This document shows positions 61,863-64,000 of a stretch of DNA of 64,000 nucleotides, piece by piece. Location of the stretch: positions 124,001 through 188,000 of the forward strand of contig JVKJ01000001.1 of assembly GCA_001054945.1 (NCBI GenBank), written 5' to 3'. Numbering within the stretch: position 1 is the first letter of the stretch; each line of letters begins with the position of its first letter. A program made the translations under genes and the position numbers. A model generated the notes under the pieces. That model had not been told where the DNA came from, made no database searches, and worked only from the letters and a program-made list of their open reading frames with translations. This DNA is from Corynebacterium falsenii (GTDB taxonomy: Bacteria > Actinomycetota > Actinomycetes > Mycobacteriales > Mycobacteriaceae).

Positions 61863-64000
61863 GTGGCAACTGCCAAAGACAAGAAGAATCCCACTGACGC
61901 TGGAGCGCAGGCCGTTGCCGCTGCTCAACAGCTCACAGACGAAGTGATTGCTGGACTGGGGGAAAAGGTTCGCGTCCACTCATTGGCGAAGCTGCTGGGG
62001 GTTCGCAGCTCGGATATGGTCACCCTGCTGGAAGAGCACGGCATCACCAACAAGAAGCCAGCATCCACCCTTCCCCGAGAGCAAGTTCAAGGGGTCATCA
62101 CCGAACTCCAATCGAGCACGGCCGAAAAGGGCGAAGCAAAGAAGTCCCAACCGAAGAAATCGCCAGCCAAGAAGCAAGCACCAAAGAAATCGCAGACAAA
62201 GCGGGCAAAGAAACAACAGCCGAAGAAAACCGCACCTGCGAAGAAGAGCGCGGCGCAATCAGAGCCCCCGCACAACGAACCGCAGCAAGGTGAGCCGCAG
62301 CAGGGTGAACTGACGCAGGAAGAACCGAAGCTCGAACCCACGCGCGAAAGTGCGGACGTGAAGAAGCGCTCGCCGCGGCGATCAGCCAAAAAGACCACTA
62401 GCAAAAGCACCAAGAAGGGCGCCAAGTCGCGCGCACCACAGGGCTCGCCGGAGACGAACCACAACGCGGAATCGGAACCGAAGCCACAGGAAAAAGCGGA
62501 GAAAACCGCTGATCATTCGGAGCCCAATGATAAGTCTCAGCCTCAGCAACAGGAAGAGGCTGACGCGAAGCAACCGACCAAGCCTCGCCGCCGGGTACGC
62601 CGTGTCGTGCGACGGCTGGGGGCTCGTCCCACAGCCACCTCAGGGTCAGCGTCCAACGCATCAGGCGCTACAGAGTCTCGCGATGGCGAATCGAGCTCCG
62701 CAGACAGGGGACGCAAATCTCAGGATTCGAAGCCGAAGAAGCCGGCGTCCACACCTATGGAACCCGAGCACCTCCACCCGGGCGAGCGGAACGAATCGGA
62801 CATTGTCGACGAACCCGTCCGGCTCAAGGGCTCAACGCGCCTGGAATCCCAACGGAAGTGGCGCGCGGACAACAAGGAGAACAACAGCAAGCGCACTGTC
62901 AGCCGCTCGGAATTCTTGGCTCGCCGGGAGTCAGTGACGAGACGGATGATCGTCCGCGATTCCCAACGCAGTGACCACCCGGGACTTACTACCCAGGTCG
63001 GAGTGGTTGAAGATGGGATGCTCGTGGAGCACTTCGTCACCAGCGAAACCCAGCAGTCCATGGTGGGCAATATCTACCTGGGACGGGTGCAAAACGTTCT
63101 GGACTCCATGGAAGCTGCCTTCGTGGACATTGGAACGGGTCGAAACGCCGTTCTATATGCCGGCGAGCTGAACTGGCACTCCAAGCACCTGCACGGCCGT
63201 TCGCGGCGCCTCGGCTCTGCCTTGCACACCGGCGACCAGATCATGGTGCAGGTCATCAAGGATCCGGTGGGCCACAAGGGTGCCCGGCTGACCAATCGAA
63301 TCAGCTTCGCGGGACGCTTCCTGGTGTACTTCCCCGGCGGGACAACAGCGGGGATCTCACGCAAACTCCCGGAGCCGGAACGGAAGCGACTGAAGGAGAT
63401 CCTCCGCCGCCACATCCCAGGCGAAGGCGGTGCCATCATCCGCACGGCAGCCGAGAATGTTCCGGAGGACCAGATCGCCGCGGATATCGAGGGGCTGGAC
63501 AAGCTCTGGATCAACCTGCAGCAAGAGGAATCGCAGGCTCGCGCGCGCAAGGGCGCCAAGCCGATCACTCTGTATGAAGAGCCCAACATGCTGGTGAAGG
63601 TCATCCGCGACCTGTTTAATGAGGACTTCACAGAGCTGATCGTCGAAGGCGACAAGTCCTGGCAGACGGTCCGCGACTATGTCAGCCGCATGGCACCGGA
63701 GCTCAAGGATCGGTTGCACAAGTGGAACCCGGATAAGCATGGCGGTGAGGACGTGTTTGCCGCGTTCCAGCTGGATGAGCAGCTAACCAAGGCGCTGAGC
63801 CGCAAGGTGTGGCTGCCCTCCGGAGGTCACCTCATTTTCGATCGCACCGAAGCGATGACGGTGATCGACGTGAACACCGGCTCCTTCGTGGGCGCCGGTG
63901 GCAATCTGGAGCAGACGGTCACGCAGAACAACCTGGAAGCGGCGGAGGAGATCGTTCGCCAGCTTCGCCTGCGTGACATCGGCGGCATGATCGTCATCGA
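61863..64000 (+). CDS. rne: Ribonuclease E/G, 5' part (runs off the window)
   Basis: At least 712 aa from GTG 61863, behind TAAGGAG; the end is outside the window. Residues 25-70 hold a small helix-turn-helix-like segment (KVRVHSLAKLLGVRSSDMVTLLEEHG). About 75-330 is disordered, rich in Lys/Pro/Gln/Ser with KKSPAKK-type units. The catalytic part begins near 370: S1 domain MVGNIYLGRVQNVLDSMEAAFVDIGTGRNAVLYAGEL, then RNase H/DNase I-like region with AMTVIDVNTGSFVG, whose Asp binds Mg2+. Central mRNA-decay and rRNA-processing enzyme. Confidence 0.93.
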   Translation, partial: MATAKDKKNPTDAGAQAVAAAQQLTDEVIAGLGEKVRVHSLAKLLGVRSSDMVTLLEEHGITNKKPASTLPREQVQGVITELQSSTAEKGEAKKSQPKKSPAKKQAPKKSQTKRAKKQQPKKTAPAKKSAAQSEPPHNEPQQGEPQQGELTQEEPKLEPTRESADVKKRSPRRSAKKTTSKSTKKGAKSRAPQGSPETNHNAESEPKPQEKAEKTADHSEPNDKSQPQQQEEADAKQPTKPRRRVRRVVRRLGARPTATSGSASNASGATESRDGESSSADRGRKSQDSKPKKPASTPMEPEHLHPGERNESDIVDEPVRLKGSTRLESQRKWRADNKENNSKRTVSRSEFLARRESVTRRMIVRDSQRSDHPGLTTQVGVVEDGMLVEHFVTSETQQSMVGNIYLGRVQNVLDSMEAAFVDIGTGRNAVLYAGELNWHSKHLHGRSRRLGSALHTGDQIMVQVIKDPVGHKGARLTNRISFAGRFLVYFPGGTTAGISRKLPEPERKRLKEILRRHIPGEGGAIIRTAAENVPEDQIAADIEGLDKLWINLQQEESQARARKGAKPITLYEEPNMLVKVIRDLFNEDFTELIVEGDKSWQTVRDYVSRMAPELKDRLHKWNPDKHGGEDVFAAFQLDEQLTKALSRKVWLPSGGHLIFDRTEAMTVIDVNTGSFVGAGGNLEQTVTQNNLEAAEEIVRQLRLRDIGGMIVI

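Overview
The window is actinobacterial DNA from a Corynebacterium-type chromosome carrying a resident prophage. The evidence for the host is the gene set and order (tig-clpP1-clpP2-clpX, rpiB, pepN, a divergent TetR gene beside mdh, valS-folC-ndk-rne), a ClgR-type operator in front of clpP1, an actinobacterial RpiB, and many TANNNT -10 boxes placed for leaderless mRNAs. Species cannot be named from sequence alone.

Bases 1 to about 29.7 kb are the right-hand part of a lambdoid-organised siphovirus prophage; integrase, repressor and the left attachment site lie outside the window. 1-6.8 kb is the early/replication arm: SSB, an HNH protein with a replaced histidine, a replication initiator with a GGAAAT repeat, many tightly overlapping small genes, a Holliday-type resolvase, and a three-gene minus-strand cassette with its own promoter. 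6.8-7.1 kb is an A-rich, palindrome-containing gap where strand composition flips; it is the best cos candidate. 7.1-25.7 kb is the late operon: HNH, terminase, portal, MuF-like protein, scaffold, capsid, head-tail connectors, tail tube, tail chaperones joined by a -1 frameshift on GGGAAAT, tape measure, Dit/Tal-like proteins and three collagen-like tail proteins. 25.7-29.5 kb holds an antisense secreted-protein gene, a DUF4185 protein (probable endo-D-arabinanase against the corynebacterial wall), an amidase endolysin and three membrane proteins of the holin region. The element ends against the 3' end of tRNA-Arg(UCU).

29.8-64 kb is chromosome: copD/ctaG fusion, ssb paralogue, ettA, thioesterase, pepN-glbO (minus strand), a frnE-like/lutABC operon, rpiB, poxB, tRNA-Gly, a secreted protein with a shifted signal peptide, tRNA-Pro, trigger factor with a lysine-rich tail, the Clp operon, clpX, a TetR-type gene divergent from a frameshifted mdh, valS, folC, a DUF4233 gene, a Tat-exported amidase, ndk and the 5' part of rne.

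Most noteworthy: the phage arabinanase next to the endolysin, the minus-strand cassette whose HTH protein has a homologue beside rpiB, the two single-site frameshifts (mdh and the secreted protein), and a TGGCGTCCC motif that recurs through the chromosomal part, several times as hairpin arms.
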